Shown here: piece after piece, positions 1 to 5,765 of the stretch
Layout: every line of letters starts with the position of its first letter
Position numbering within the stretch: the stretch's first letter is position 1
Assembly (NCBI GenBank): GCA_031254635.1
Contig: JAIRUB010000101.1
Coordinates: 1-8,174, forward strand
Direction: 5' to 3'
Source of the DNA: Prevotellaceae bacterium
GTDB lineage: Bacteria; Bacteroidota; Bacteroidia; Bacteroidales; UBA932
DNA: 8,174 nucleotides
Position numbers and translations under genes: made by a program
The notes under the pieces: generated by a model
What the model was told of the DNA's origin: nothing
The model's database searches: none
The model's input: only the letters and a program-made list of their open reading frames with translations

Positions 1-114
1 CTCAATGAGTTCTGTTATAAATTTAATCGGCGGTATTTCGGAGAGAATTTATTTGATAGGTTGATGCTCGCATCTGTGAGCTATAAAAATGAATTTAGGT
101 ATAACTGCGGATAA
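1..114 (+). CDS. IS1595-family (ISXO2-like) transposase, C-terminal 37 residues
   Basis: The first frame is open from the left edge to a TAA at 112-114 and encodes 37 residues containing LNEFCYKFNRRYFG followed by LFDRLMLASVS. The pattern of a Leu-Asn/Asp-Glu-Phe stretch, then an aromatic residue and FNRR, then a short amphipathic helix is what I recognise as the end of the DDE domain of IS1595/ISXO2-like transposases. That enzyme cuts and rejoins the ends of its own element. The catalytic acidic residues lie upstream of the window, so activity cannot be judged. The transposase reads toward the hexokinase gene, but its stop lies within a few bases of what seems to be the end of the element. 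The family call rests on a short tail recognised from memory; another DDE family is possible but less likely. Confidence 0.72.
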   Translation, partial: LNEFCYKFNRRYFGENLFDRLMLASVSYKNEFRYNCG

Positions 115-116
115 TC
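1..116 (+). mobile_element. Right end of an IS1595-family insertion sequence (left part outside window)
   Basis: The transposase tail runs to base 114 and a minus-strand signal-peptide reading frame runs into the same point from the other side, so the junction between element and host DNA is probably near 114-117. The bases CTGCGGATAATC (105-116) are a reasonable candidate for part of the terminal inverted repeat, overlapping the transposase stop codon. This is inference: the left end and the target duplication are not in the window, so neither the inverted repeat nor the exact boundary can be confirmed. Confidence 0.5.
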
Positions 117-189
117 ATTTAATTTTTTTCTGACAATAGCTTGGTTGTATTAATAGGAAAGCAGTTAATAAGAGAAATAGTTTTTTCAT
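115..189 (-). pseudogene. Signal-peptide stub of an exported protein, interrupted by the insertion sequence
   Basis: Reading leftward from an ATG at 189-187 there are 24 codons and then TGA at 117-115. The peptide begins MKKLFLLLTAFLLIQ and continues PSYCQKKIK: a Lys-Lys start, a hydrophobic core of about 11 residues and a cleavage-like region before Gln, as in many Bacteroidota Sec signal peptides. Nothing follows it because the frame meets the end of the transposase element. The simplest reading is that a gene for a secreted or envelope protein was split by insertion and only its export signal remains here. The rest of the gene, if kept, would lie beyond the left end of the element, outside the window. 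It is too short for its family to be recognised, and chance cannot be fully excluded. Confidence 0.5.
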
Positions 190-213
190 GATATTCTATG
201 CGTTTTTAAGCTG

Positions 214-221
214 TAAAGGTA
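214..221 (-). promoter_or_regulatory. Possible -7 promoter element for the interrupted leftward gene
   Basis: On the minus strand these bases read TACCTTTA, one mismatch from the Bacteroidota -7 consensus TAnnTTTG, 24 bases before the stub's ATG. No good -33 TTTG is visible at the expected spacing. It supports the stub being a former gene start but is weak by itself. Confidence 0.3.
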
Positions 222-262
222 GTGTTTTTTCGAATTTTTATCATTTTCTAAATAAAATTTAT

Positions 263-270
263 TACATTTG
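263..270 (+). promoter_or_regulatory. -7 promoter element for the hexokinase operon
   Basis: TACATTTG matches the Bacteroidota primary-sigma -7 consensus TAnnTTTG exactly and lies 29 bases before the hexokinase ATG, a normal distance for a short leader. The -33 region is AT-rich with only T-runs and no clean TTTG. There is no Shine-Dalgarno sequence before the ATG, only an A-rich leader, as is usual in this phylum. Confidence 0.55.
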
Positions 271-299
271 TTTAATTATACTTCTAAAAAATTAAGATT

Positions 300-1502
300 A
301 TGAAAGAACAGGTTTTTGAATTAACAACGGCTGAATTAAAACAGATTGCCGGAGTCCTTCAAGATAAAATAACAGAAGGATTAAAAGCCGACAGACAAGA
401 AATAGCAGCCATTCCAACACATATTAATCCGGCGAAAAATATTCCGGACGGAAAAATATTGGCCTTAGATTGGGGTGGCACCAATTTTCGCGCAGCTATT
501 GTTGAGTTTAAAAATGGGAAAGCCACTATTCTTGATAGCTTGAAAGCGCCCCTTTCAAAGGATGAAACGAAAGGGCTTGAACCGGACGGGCTGTACGAAA
601 AGATGGCCAAGGTGATTAGTCAATTGAAAGCCTTAGACGAGACGGTTACCCGTATCGGCTATTGTTTTTCCTATCCCGCCGCCTGCCGTTTAAATGGCGA
701 TGCCGTACTCCTGCGCTGGACTAAGGGTATTGATATTCCTGCCATGATTGAAAAACCGGTAGGAGAACCATTGCTGAAATATTTGAACAACCACAAGGAT
801 ATAAAGACTAAAATTGAGAGCATAAAGGTGCTGAATGATACGGTAGCCTGTTTGTTTGCCGGCTTGGAAGAAAGCGGCTACGATTCTTATATCGGCCTGA
901 TTGTCGGTACGGGTACCAATATGGCCGGCTTGATGCCGTTGAACAAGATTGACAAGCTGAAAAGCTCAGAGGCTAAGGCTATTCCTGTAAATCTTGAATC
1001 AGGGAACTTCAACCCGCCTTACCTCACCGTTCTTGATGGCTTGGTGGATGCTCTGTCGAACAACAAAGGATTCCAGCGTTTCGAGAAAGCCATTTCGGGA
1101 GGTTATTTAGGCGAATTGTTCAAGGCAGCCTTCATGGAGCAAAAAATCAAGTATAATTTCGACGGCGGCGATTTGTCGCATGTTATTAATAATCCCACAC
1201 AATACCCCGAAAAACAAGTGAAGATGGCCAATGCTATTCAAGAGCGTTCAGCCAAATTAGTAGCCGCTTCCCTTGCCGGATTAACACAGGTACTAATAGC
1301 ACAAAATCCTGCTGTGAAGAAAATAGGGCTTGCTGCCGATGGTAGTGTGTTCTGGAATGAAGATGCCCAAAAACAATACGATTATAAAAAAGTAGTCGTT
1401 GAAACGCTGCAACAACTATTACCGAAAGAAGTAACCATAACTGTATTAACAAAACTGAATGAGCCTAACCTGATTGGTTCAGCTATTGCAGCCTTGTCAT
1501 AA
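300..1502 (+). CDS. Hexokinase, eukaryote-like family (ATP-dependent sugar 6-kinase)
   Basis: Cytoplasmic kinase expected to phosphorylate glucose or related hexoses at C6 with ATP, feeding glycolysis. The 400-residue protein carries the hexokinase motifs in order: phosphate-1 loop ALDWGGTNFRA (55-65), sugar-binding YCFSYPAA (121-128) and TKG (141-143), VLNDTVA (177-183) with Asp180 as the presumed catalytic base, phosphate-2 loop GTGTN (203-207), Glu233 in NLESGNFN, EKAISGGYLGEL (262-273), and the adenosine-site DGSV (347-350). These follow the eukaryotic hexokinase pattern rather than bacterial ROK glucokinases; the protein is somewhat shorter than a single eukaryotic unit of roughly 450 residues. 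No signal peptide or mitochondrial-type N-terminus is seen. It is the first gene of a tight run, with 6 bases to the next start, and the ATG fits the promoter at 263-270. All active-site motifs look intact; sugar specificity cannot be told from sequence. Confidence 0.9.
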   Translation: MKEQVFELTTAELKQIAGVLQDKITEGLKADRQEIAAIPTHINPAKNIPDGKILALDWGGTNFRAAIVEFKNGKATILDSLKAPLSKDETKGLEPDGLYEKMAKVISQLKALDETVTRIGYCFSYPAACRLNGDAVLLRWTKGIDIPAMIEKPVGEPLLKYLNNHKDIKTKIESIKVLNDTVACLFAGLEESGYDSYIGLIVGTGTNMAGLMPLNKIDKLKSSEAKAIPVNLESGNFNPPYLTVLDGLVDALSNNKGFQRFEKAISGGYLGELFKAAFMEQKIKYNFDGGDLSHVINNPTQYPEKQVKMANAIQERSAKLVAASLAGLTQVLIAQNPAVKKIGLAADGSVFWNEDAQKQYDYKKVVVETLQQLLPKEVTITVLTKLNEPNLIGSAIAALS

Positions 1503-1508
1503 TTCTAC

Positions 1509-2123
1509 ATGAACAACATTAAAACCATTATTTTCGACCTCGGAGGGGTACTGATCAATCTTGACACAGAAGCTGCTGTGCGCAATTTCAAAGAGATAGG
1601 TTTCTTAGATGCTCATAAATATTTGGGTGATTATCTTCAAAAAGGCATATTCCTCGAAATGGAAGAAGGGAAATTAAGAGATGAAGAATTTTATGACAAA
1701 TTCAGAGAATTATCTGTAAATAAAAATATTACAAACGAACAAATAGAAGAGGCCTGGTGTAAAATTTTGCTCGACCTCCCCGATTATAAATTAGACTTGC
1801 TATTAGAACTACGCAAAAAATATCGGGTTTTTCTGCTGAGTAATACCAACCGGATAATTGCGGCTCATTATACCAAGCACGCTTTTACCCAACAAGGGCT
1901 TACTATCGACGATTATTTCGACCGGCGCTATGTATCCTACAAAATAGGTTGTGTGAAGCCTTATCGTGGTATTTTTGAATACCTGATTGCCGATTCGGGT
2001 ATTCATCCGCAAGAAGCGCTATTTCTCGACGATGGCGAGCAAAATATTATTACCGCTAAAGAAATGGGTTTTCAGACTTATTTAGTGGCGCCGAAGGAAG
2101 ATTTTAGACATCTTTTTCAATAA
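1509..2123 (+). CDS. HAD-superfamily subfamily IA hydrolase, likely sugar-phosphate phosphatase (YihX-like)
   Basis: A 204-residue soluble phosphatase of the haloacid dehalogenase fold. Motif I is IIFDLGGVLI (7-16) with nucleophile Asp10, motif II is LLSNTN (109-114) with Ser111, motif III is Lys150 in GCVKPY, and motif IV is LFLDDGEQN (171-179) with Asp174 and Asp175 for magnesium. Residues of roughly 20-95 form the helical C1 cap. The position two after the nucleophile is Gly12 rather than the usual acid/base Asp; the YihX-type glucose-1-phosphate phosphatases also begin with a DLG motif, so this is a subfamily trait rather than decay. It starts 6 bases after hexokinase and stops 1 base before yidD, so all three are almost certainly cotranscribed. 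A role in recycling hexose phosphates would suit the hexokinase neighbour, but HAD substrates are hard to predict, and a house-cleaning phosphatase is equally possible. Confidence 0.85.
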   Translation: MNNIKTIIFDLGGVLINLDTEAAVRNFKEIGFLDAHKYLGDYLQKGIFLEMEEGKLRDEEFYDKFRELSVNKNITNEQIEEAWCKILLDLPDYKLDLLLELRKKYRVFLLSNTNRIIAAHYTKHAFTQQGLTIDDYFDRRYVSYKIGCVKPYRGIFEYLIADSGIHPQEALFLDDGEQNIITAKEMGFQTYLVAPKEDFRHLFQ

Positions 2124-2124
2124 A

Positions 2125-2355
2125 ATGAGTATTGTTAAAAAAATAACGATTTTTCCTTTTTGGCTACTGATTAAATTCTATCAAGTCTGCCTCTCTCCCC
2201 TACTCCCTTCTACTTGCCGCTACACGCCCTCTTGCTCGGTGTATGCCATTGAGGCATTGCAAAAGTACGGACTAATTAAGGGATTGTATTTAACCATTCG
2301 CCGTATCCTCCGCTGCCACCCTTGGGGAGGCCACGGCTACGACCCTGTCCCATAA
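2125..2355 (+). CDS. yidD: Membrane protein insertion efficiency factor YidD
   Basis: A 76-residue protein with the YidD (formerly DUF37) signature: the N-terminal amphipathic, hydrophobic helix (about 8-25), then CRYTPSCSVYAIEAL (31-45) with two conserved cysteines, and the C-terminal RCHPWGGHGYDP (63-74). YidD associates with the inner face of the cytoplasmic membrane and helps insertion of membrane proteins by YidC/Sec. Length is typical of the family (about 70-90). The start overlaps nothing, following the phosphatase stop by one base, so it is translated as the last gene of the hexokinase run. In many bacteria yidD sits between rnpA and yidC; here neither is nearby, so its position is a relocated one. 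The stop at 2353-2355 is followed within four bases by a repeat tract. Confidence 0.95.
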   Translation: MSIVKKITIFPFWLLIKFYQVCLSPLLPSTCRYTPSCSVYAIEALQKYGLIKGLYLTIRRILRCHPWGGHGYDPVP

Positions 2356-2358
2356 ACA

Positions 2359-2393
2359 GGTAAAGGGTGAAAGGTACAAGGTGAAGCGTGAAG
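2359..2393. repeat. Degenerate heptamer tandem repeat, five units, intergenic
   Basis: Five 7-base units in register on the plus strand: GGTAAAG, GGTGAAA, GGTACAA, GGTGAAG and CGTGAAG. It begins four bases after the yidD stop. The order of the first units is nearly the same as in the array inside the glycosyltransferase gene at 5395-5429, which has one extra unit (GATGAAG). It encodes nothing evident. Confidence 0.75.
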
Positions 2394-2424
2394 CGATTTA
2401 TACTACTATGTTTCAACGCCCCAA

Positions 2425-2482
2425 CGTCATTGCGAGGACTGCGTGTGCAAGCTTGTGTGTAGAAAGCAGGTCGAAGCAATCG
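2425..2482. repeat. Imperfect palindromic repeat with CATTGCGAGG and GAAGCAATC ends
   Basis: The left arm CGTCATTGCGAGGACTGC (2425-2442) pairs imperfectly with the right arm GCAGGTCGAAGCAATCG (2466-2482). ATTGC pairs with GCAAT, and GACTGC pairs with GCAGGTC with one bulge; about 23 bases lie between the arms, centred on CAAGCTTG. Ends of this type are, from memory, common in dispersed palindromic repeats of many bacterial genomes, but I cannot count copies here as only one is in the window. It could fold as a hairpin in RNA and may partly act as a transcription end for the yidD operon, although there is no T-run. Confidence 0.5.
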
Positions 2483-2536
2483 GGTCATTTACAGATAATC
2501 TTAATTTGAACTTTTTCACTAATCACCAAAATTTGC

Positions 2537-2544
2537 TATCTTTG
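2537..2544 (+). promoter_or_regulatory. -7 promoter element for the S41 protease gene
   Basis: TATCTTTG is an exact match to the Bacteroidota -7 consensus TAnnTTTG, followed by GCAG as often seen in this phylum, and lies 17 bases before the protease ATG. The nearest TTTG upstream (2505-2508) is about 28 bases away, too far for a standard -33 element, so only the -7 part is convincing. It implies the protease is transcribed separately from the yidD operon. Confidence 0.6.
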
Positions 2545-2561
2545 CAGATTATTCTCTTTTT

Positions 2562-4205
2562 ATGAAAAAAATACTACTTGTTCTGCTGATAGCCTTGTCG
2601 TCACCGATTATATTATCGGCTCAATCAAATGATTTTAAAATAGTTAAAAGTACTGATACTTATTTTTCCATTTTGCGTGAATTATTAATGTATTATGTCG
2701 ATAGTGTAAATGTTGAAAAATTGGTTAACACAAGCGTTGAGGCTATGCTCAACAATCTTGATCCCTATACCGAGTTTGTTTCCGAAGAACAAAGCGAGGC
2801 TTTCGATTTTATGATTACCGGCGCATACGGAGGTATGGGCTCCCTGATACGCAAAACCGACAAGGGCATACAAATTACCGACCCGTATAAAGGCTTTCCG
2901 GCCGACAAGGCCGGTTTAGTTCCCGGCGACTGTATTATTGAAATTGATGGGGTTTCAACAAAGAATATGGATGCTACCGAAGGTAGCAACAAGCTAAAAG
3001 GCGTTCCCGGCAGCAAATTGCAAATGAAGGTGGTTAAAATAAAAACCGGCGATACGGTTGATATACAAATTACCCGCGTGCGTATTCATATTTCCGACGT
3101 TAGTTATTCGGGAATGCTGCGCGACAGTACCGGTTACATCATGCTATCGGCCTTTACCAAAGACGGCAGCAAAGATTTCGCAGATGCCTTTCAAGCTTTA
3201 AAGAAAACCAACAAAATGAAATCGCTGATTATCGACCTGCGTTCTAACGGCGGAGGCTCGCTCGACGAGGCTGTAAATATTTTGAGTATGTTCGTTCCCA
3301 AAGGTACTAAAGTGGTTGAAGCGCGCGGCCGTTTAAAAGAATTTGAAATTGTTTATAAGACGAAAGATAATCCGGTTGATTTAGAAATTCCTATCGTAGT
3401 ATTGGTAAACAGCATTTCGGCATCGGCGGCTGAGATTATAGCCGGCAGCATTCAGGATTTAGATCGCGGCGTAGTTGTTGGTACACGCACTTTCGGCAAG
3501 GGTTTGGTACAAAGCGTCCGCGATTTGAACTTTAACACCAAGCTTAAAATCACCACTGCAAAATACTATATTCCCAGTGGGCGCTGCATACAAATTGTGG
3601 ACTACAGCCACCGGAAAGAAGATGGCAGCGTGGGCAACATTCCCGACTCATTAATCAGCGCTTTCACAACCTCCAATGGCCGCATAGTGTATGACGGCGG
3701 AGGAATTATTCCGGATATTAATGTAGAATTATCCGCCTACCCTAAAATTGCTTACAGCCTTTTTGAACGCGACCTCATTCGTCCATACGCCCTCGAATAC
3801 TTTGTGAAACACCAAGCCATTGCGCCTCCAGAAACATTCCGGCTTACCGACAATGAATACAACGACTTTGTGGAGTATTTGATGGATAAGAATTTTAATG
3901 ATAAAATCGATTCACAGTTGTTATTCGAAAGATTTATCGAAACGGCTAAAAACGACAAATTGTATGATGCGCTGCAAACAGAAATTGATGAGTTGCAACA
4001 AAAAATAGCTACCGATAAAAGAGCTGACTTAATGCGCTTTCGGACGGAAATACAACGCCTGCTTGAAGAGGAAATTTGCACCATTTATTATTATCAAGAA
4101 GGCAGGGTACAATCGGCTATACAACGCGACCAACAGGTGGACAAAGCGGTTGAAATATTAACAAGTCGTGAAGAATACCGGAAGGTGTTAACTGCTGTGC
4201 CGTAA
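2562..4205 (+). CDS. S41-family C-terminal processing protease with PDZ domain, exported
   Basis: A 547-residue serine protease of the Prc/CtpA group, which trims or degrades periplasmic and envelope proteins after recognising their C-termini. Residues 1-20 are a Sec signal peptide (MKK, a hydrophobic core, then LSAQ), so the enzyme works in the periplasm. Residues of about 85-172 form a PDZ domain with the GFPADKAGLVPGD segment (111-123) typical of these proteases. The S41 core follows: IIDLRSNGGGSLDEA (223-237), nucleophile Ser288 in SISASAAEI (284-292), and Lys313 and Gln317 in FGKGLVQ (311-317). Serine-to-lysine and serine-to-glutamine spacings of 25 and 29 match E. coli Prc. The DGGGIIPD stretch (378-385) closes the core; the remaining 150 residues are a charged helical extension of the type I associate with Bacteroidota members. 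It has its own promoter. The catalytic set is complete, so it is probably active; substrates are unknown. Confidence 0.92.
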   Translation: MKKILLVLLIALSSPIILSAQSNDFKIVKSTDTYFSILRELLMYYVDSVNVEKLVNTSVEAMLNNLDPYTEFVSEEQSEAFDFMITGAYGGMGSLIRKTDKGIQITDPYKGFPADKAGLVPGDCIIEIDGVSTKNMDATEGSNKLKGVPGSKLQMKVVKIKTGDTVDIQITRVRIHISDVSYSGMLRDSTGYIMLSAFTKDGSKDFADAFQALKKTNKMKSLIIDLRSNGGGSLDEAVNILSMFVPKGTKVVEARGRLKEFEIVYKTKDNPVDLEIPIVVLVNSISASAAEIIAGSIQDLDRGVVVGTRTFGKGLVQSVRDLNFNTKLKITTAKYYIPSGRCIQIVDYSHRKEDGSVGNIPDSLISAFTTSNGRIVYDGGGIIPDINVELSAYPKIAYSLFERDLIRPYALEYFVKHQAIAPPETFRLTDNEYNDFVEYLMDKNFNDKIDSQLLFERFIETAKNDKLYDALQTEIDELQQKIATDKRADLMRFRTEIQRLLEEEICTIYYYQEGRVQSAIQRDQQVDKAVEILTSREEYRKVLTAVP

Positions 4206-4289
4206 GGCATACAGAAAGACTAAATGATAACTTGGAATATTCCGAAAAATGCAAAGAAAGAGAGAGATTAATCGTTAAACGAAAACAAT

Positions 4290-4937
4290 ATGGAAAAAGG
4301 GGAAAATAACACAGAAATTTATAAAAGATTTCACACCAATTATTGGTGGTATAATTTCAAATATGAGATGGCTGGGTTGCTTGGAAGAACATTTTGTAAT
4401 CGTAAACCTCCCCGAAAATCATATTTATTACATCTAGGTTGTGGTGATGTTTATTTGGATAATTTTGTAAACGCCGATTATTATTACCTTCGCTGGTTGC
4501 CTTTCGTAAAACAAACCGGAAAATATGATTGGTTGCAAGATTTTCGCTATAAACTTAATTGCCCTGATGATTATTGGGATGGAGTTTTTTCAGAACACAC
4601 ATTGGAACATTTACATTATAGTGATTGTTTAAAATTGTTCAAAGAATTGTATCGCACAATGAAAACAGGATCGTGGTTACGTATTTGTGTTCCTGGTTTA
4701 GAGGAAGTTTTATCTCTACCCTGCCACAACACTACTATGGCAGAACAGATTTACCACTTAACTCAAAATCACGGGCATGTTTCTGTTTGGGACACCGATT
4801 TAATGTTTAAAGTACTTCGTGATGCTGGTTTTTATACCATGTACAAAGTTTCCTATTTGCAGGGAAAAGACGAACGACTAATATGTGATTCCGAATCTCG
4901 TTCTGCAGGGAGCTTATATGTTGAAGCTCAAAAATAA
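4290..4937 (+). CDS. Class I SAM-dependent methyltransferase (Methyltransf_11-like)
   Basis: A 215-residue soluble protein. The SAM-binding motif I is YLLHLGCGDVYLDNFVNAD (45-63), where the glycine-rich turn is LGCG and Asp63 would contact the ribose; the later DGVFSEHTLEHLHY (97-110) and LRICVPGLE (130-138) match motifs seen in small methyltransferases near polysaccharide and lipid clusters. The acceptor is unknown. There are 84 bases between it and the protease, with no clear promoter or ribosome binding site. It converges on the minus-strand glycosyltransferase, with 25 bases between the two stops. Sampled composition is lower in G+C than the protease (two 60-base lines starting at 4441 and 4561 hold 22 and 21 G or C; the one at 3241 holds 30), which hints at a separate origin. 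A role in modifying a glycan is plausible from its neighbours only. Confidence 0.8.
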   Translation: MEKGENNTEIYKRFHTNYWWYNFKYEMAGLLGRTFCNRKPPRKSYLLHLGCGDVYLDNFVNADYYYLRWLPFVKQTGKYDWLQDFRYKLNCPDDYWDGVFSEHTLEHLHYSDCLKLFKELYRTMKTGSWLRICVPGLEEVLSLPCHNTTMAEQIYHLTQNHGHVSVWDTDLMFKVLRDAGFYTMYKVSYLQGKDERLICDSESRSAGSLYVEAQK

Positions 4938-4962
4938 CAGACAAAAACATCAATGTGTGACA

Positions 4963-5757
4963 TTATAATTGTTTATTTAACAGCTTATTGTAGTTGTATC
5001 TTATAAAAAACCACAAATGGCGAATCGCCGTTGGCCACCAACCATAATACTTAACCATAATAGAAAAACGTTCTTTTAAGGAGGCTTTTCTGTTGGCAGT
5101 AGTCATGCCCTCATTCAAATAATTGCTCAATATCAAATGCGAATTATGAATAGTGCGGGCGTCTTTCATGCAGCATATGCACCAATCCACATCAGCCGAA
5201 TAATGGTATTGCAAATCATATAAAGGGGCTATTTCTCGTTTTACTACAAAGGACTGGTGACTTACCAACATACCCATCCGGAAATTTTTCCAATTCAATT
5301 TTTTTGGTGCTTTTAGGCGGCGACGGGCAATAAACTTACCGTCATTATCTACGATATCGGTTTCACCGTAAAGAATGTCGGGTGACGAGTGAGGGGTAAA
5401 GGGTGAAGGATGAAGGGTACAAGGTGATAAGTTTGGGACGACAAGAGATAAGAGATGGGCGACTGTATTGTTATCGTGCAGGGTATCGCCGGCGTTGAGG
5501 AACCAGACATAGTCGCCGGTGGCACGTTGCAGCCCCTTGTTCATGGCATCGTAGAGGCCACTATCGGCTTCGCTGATTAATTGAAAATTTCGAGTTTCGA
5601 GTTTCGAGTTTCGAATTATGTCCAATGTTTTGTCGGTGGAGGCGCCGTCGATAATAATATATTCAATATGCTCCAAAGCCGTTTGCGACATCACGCTGTG
5701 AATAGTGCGCTCAATGGTAGCTTCAGCATTGTAAGTAACGGTGATTATGGAAAACAT
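4963..5757 (-). CDS. Family 2 glycosyltransferase with repeat-encoded inserts
   Basis: A 264-residue GT-A fold enzyme that would move a sugar from a nucleotide donor to a growing surface glycan at the cytoplasmic face. Visible motifs: the N-terminal strand FSIITVTYNAE (2-12), IIIDGASTD (34-42), DSGLYDAMNKG (65-75), the DxD-equivalent FLNAGD (86-91), VSHQSF (165-170) and the acceptor-side ADVDW (188-192). The C-terminus (about 232-264) is aromatic and basic, possibly membrane-touching; there is no true membrane helix. Two stretches do not look like the family: residues 48-57, encoded by CTCGAAA heptamers, and residues of about 101-126 (reading SPCTLHPSPFTPHSS in part), encoded by a second heptamer array. 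Both lie in likely loops between conserved motifs and keep the frame. The start, ATG at 5757, puts the first strand at residue 2, as usual. It follows the YfhO-type gene by 34 bases and is probably cotranscribed with it. Confidence 0.88.
   Translation of the reverse strand: MFSIITVTYNAEATIERTIHSVMSQTALEHIEYIIIDGASTDKTLDIIRNSKLETRNFQLISEADSGLYDAMNKGLQRATGDYVWFLNAGDTLHDNNTVAHLLSLVVPNLSPCTLHPSPFTPHSSPDILYGETDIVDNDGKFIARRRLKAPKKLNWKNFRMGMLVSHQSFVVKREIAPLYDLQYHYSADVDWCICCMKDARTIHNSHLILSNYLNEGMTTANRKASLKERFSIMVKYYGWWPTAIRHLWFFIRYNYNKLLNKQL
5381..5457. repeat. Degenerate heptamer repeat array inside the glycosyltransferase gene
   Basis: Seven clear 7-base units in register on the plus strand from 5381 to 5429, among them GGTAAAG, GGTGAAG, GATGAAG, GGTACAA and GGTGATA. 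The same period seems to continue to 5457 through two weak units and an exact duplicate AAGAGAT (5443-5449 and 5450-5456). In the coding direction it gives the proline- and serine-rich segment at residues of about 101-126, placed between NAGD and ILYGETD. Unit order is shared with the intergenic array at 2359-2393. Confidence 0.75.
5588..5615. repeat. CTCGAAA heptamer tandem repeat, four units, inside the glycosyltransferase gene
   Basis: On the plus strand three exact copies of TTTCGAG (5588-5594, 5595-5601, 5602-5608) are followed by TTTCGAA (5609-5615). In the coding direction they encode residues 48-57, which read IRNSKLETRN, between the DGASTD motif and ISEADSG. Near-perfect identity of the units points to recent slippage or insertion. 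Confidence 0.85.
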
Positions 5758-5765
5758 CTATTATT

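Noticed and set aside
2276..2488. Minus-strand 70-residue open frame over the end of yidD and the following gap
   Set aside because: It is the antisense of yidD plus the translation of the heptamer array and the palindromic repeat; it has no protein-like motifs.
3752..4084. 110-residue minus-strand open frame, Ser/Arg-rich
   Set aside because: It is a shadow of the protease C-terminal extension; the composition is what the complement of its helical codons gives.
4234..4243. GGAATATTCC perfect palindrome before the methyltransferase as an operator
   Set aside because: Only 10 bases, no second copy and no known matching regulator; expected by chance in AT-rich DNA.
4206..4289. Promoter or small gene in the gap before the methyltransferase
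   Set aside because: The best -7-like match (TAACTTGG) has a mismatch in the core, and no convincing open frame or hairpin is present.
4952..4964. AATGT/ACATT hairpin between the converging methyltransferase and glycosyltransferase genes as a two-way terminator
   Set aside because: The stem is only 5 base pairs, all but one A-T, with a 3-base loop; too weak to call.
5381..5615. CRISPR array
   Set aside because: The repeats are 7 bases, directly tandem without spacers, and lie in a coding gene; no cas genes are present.
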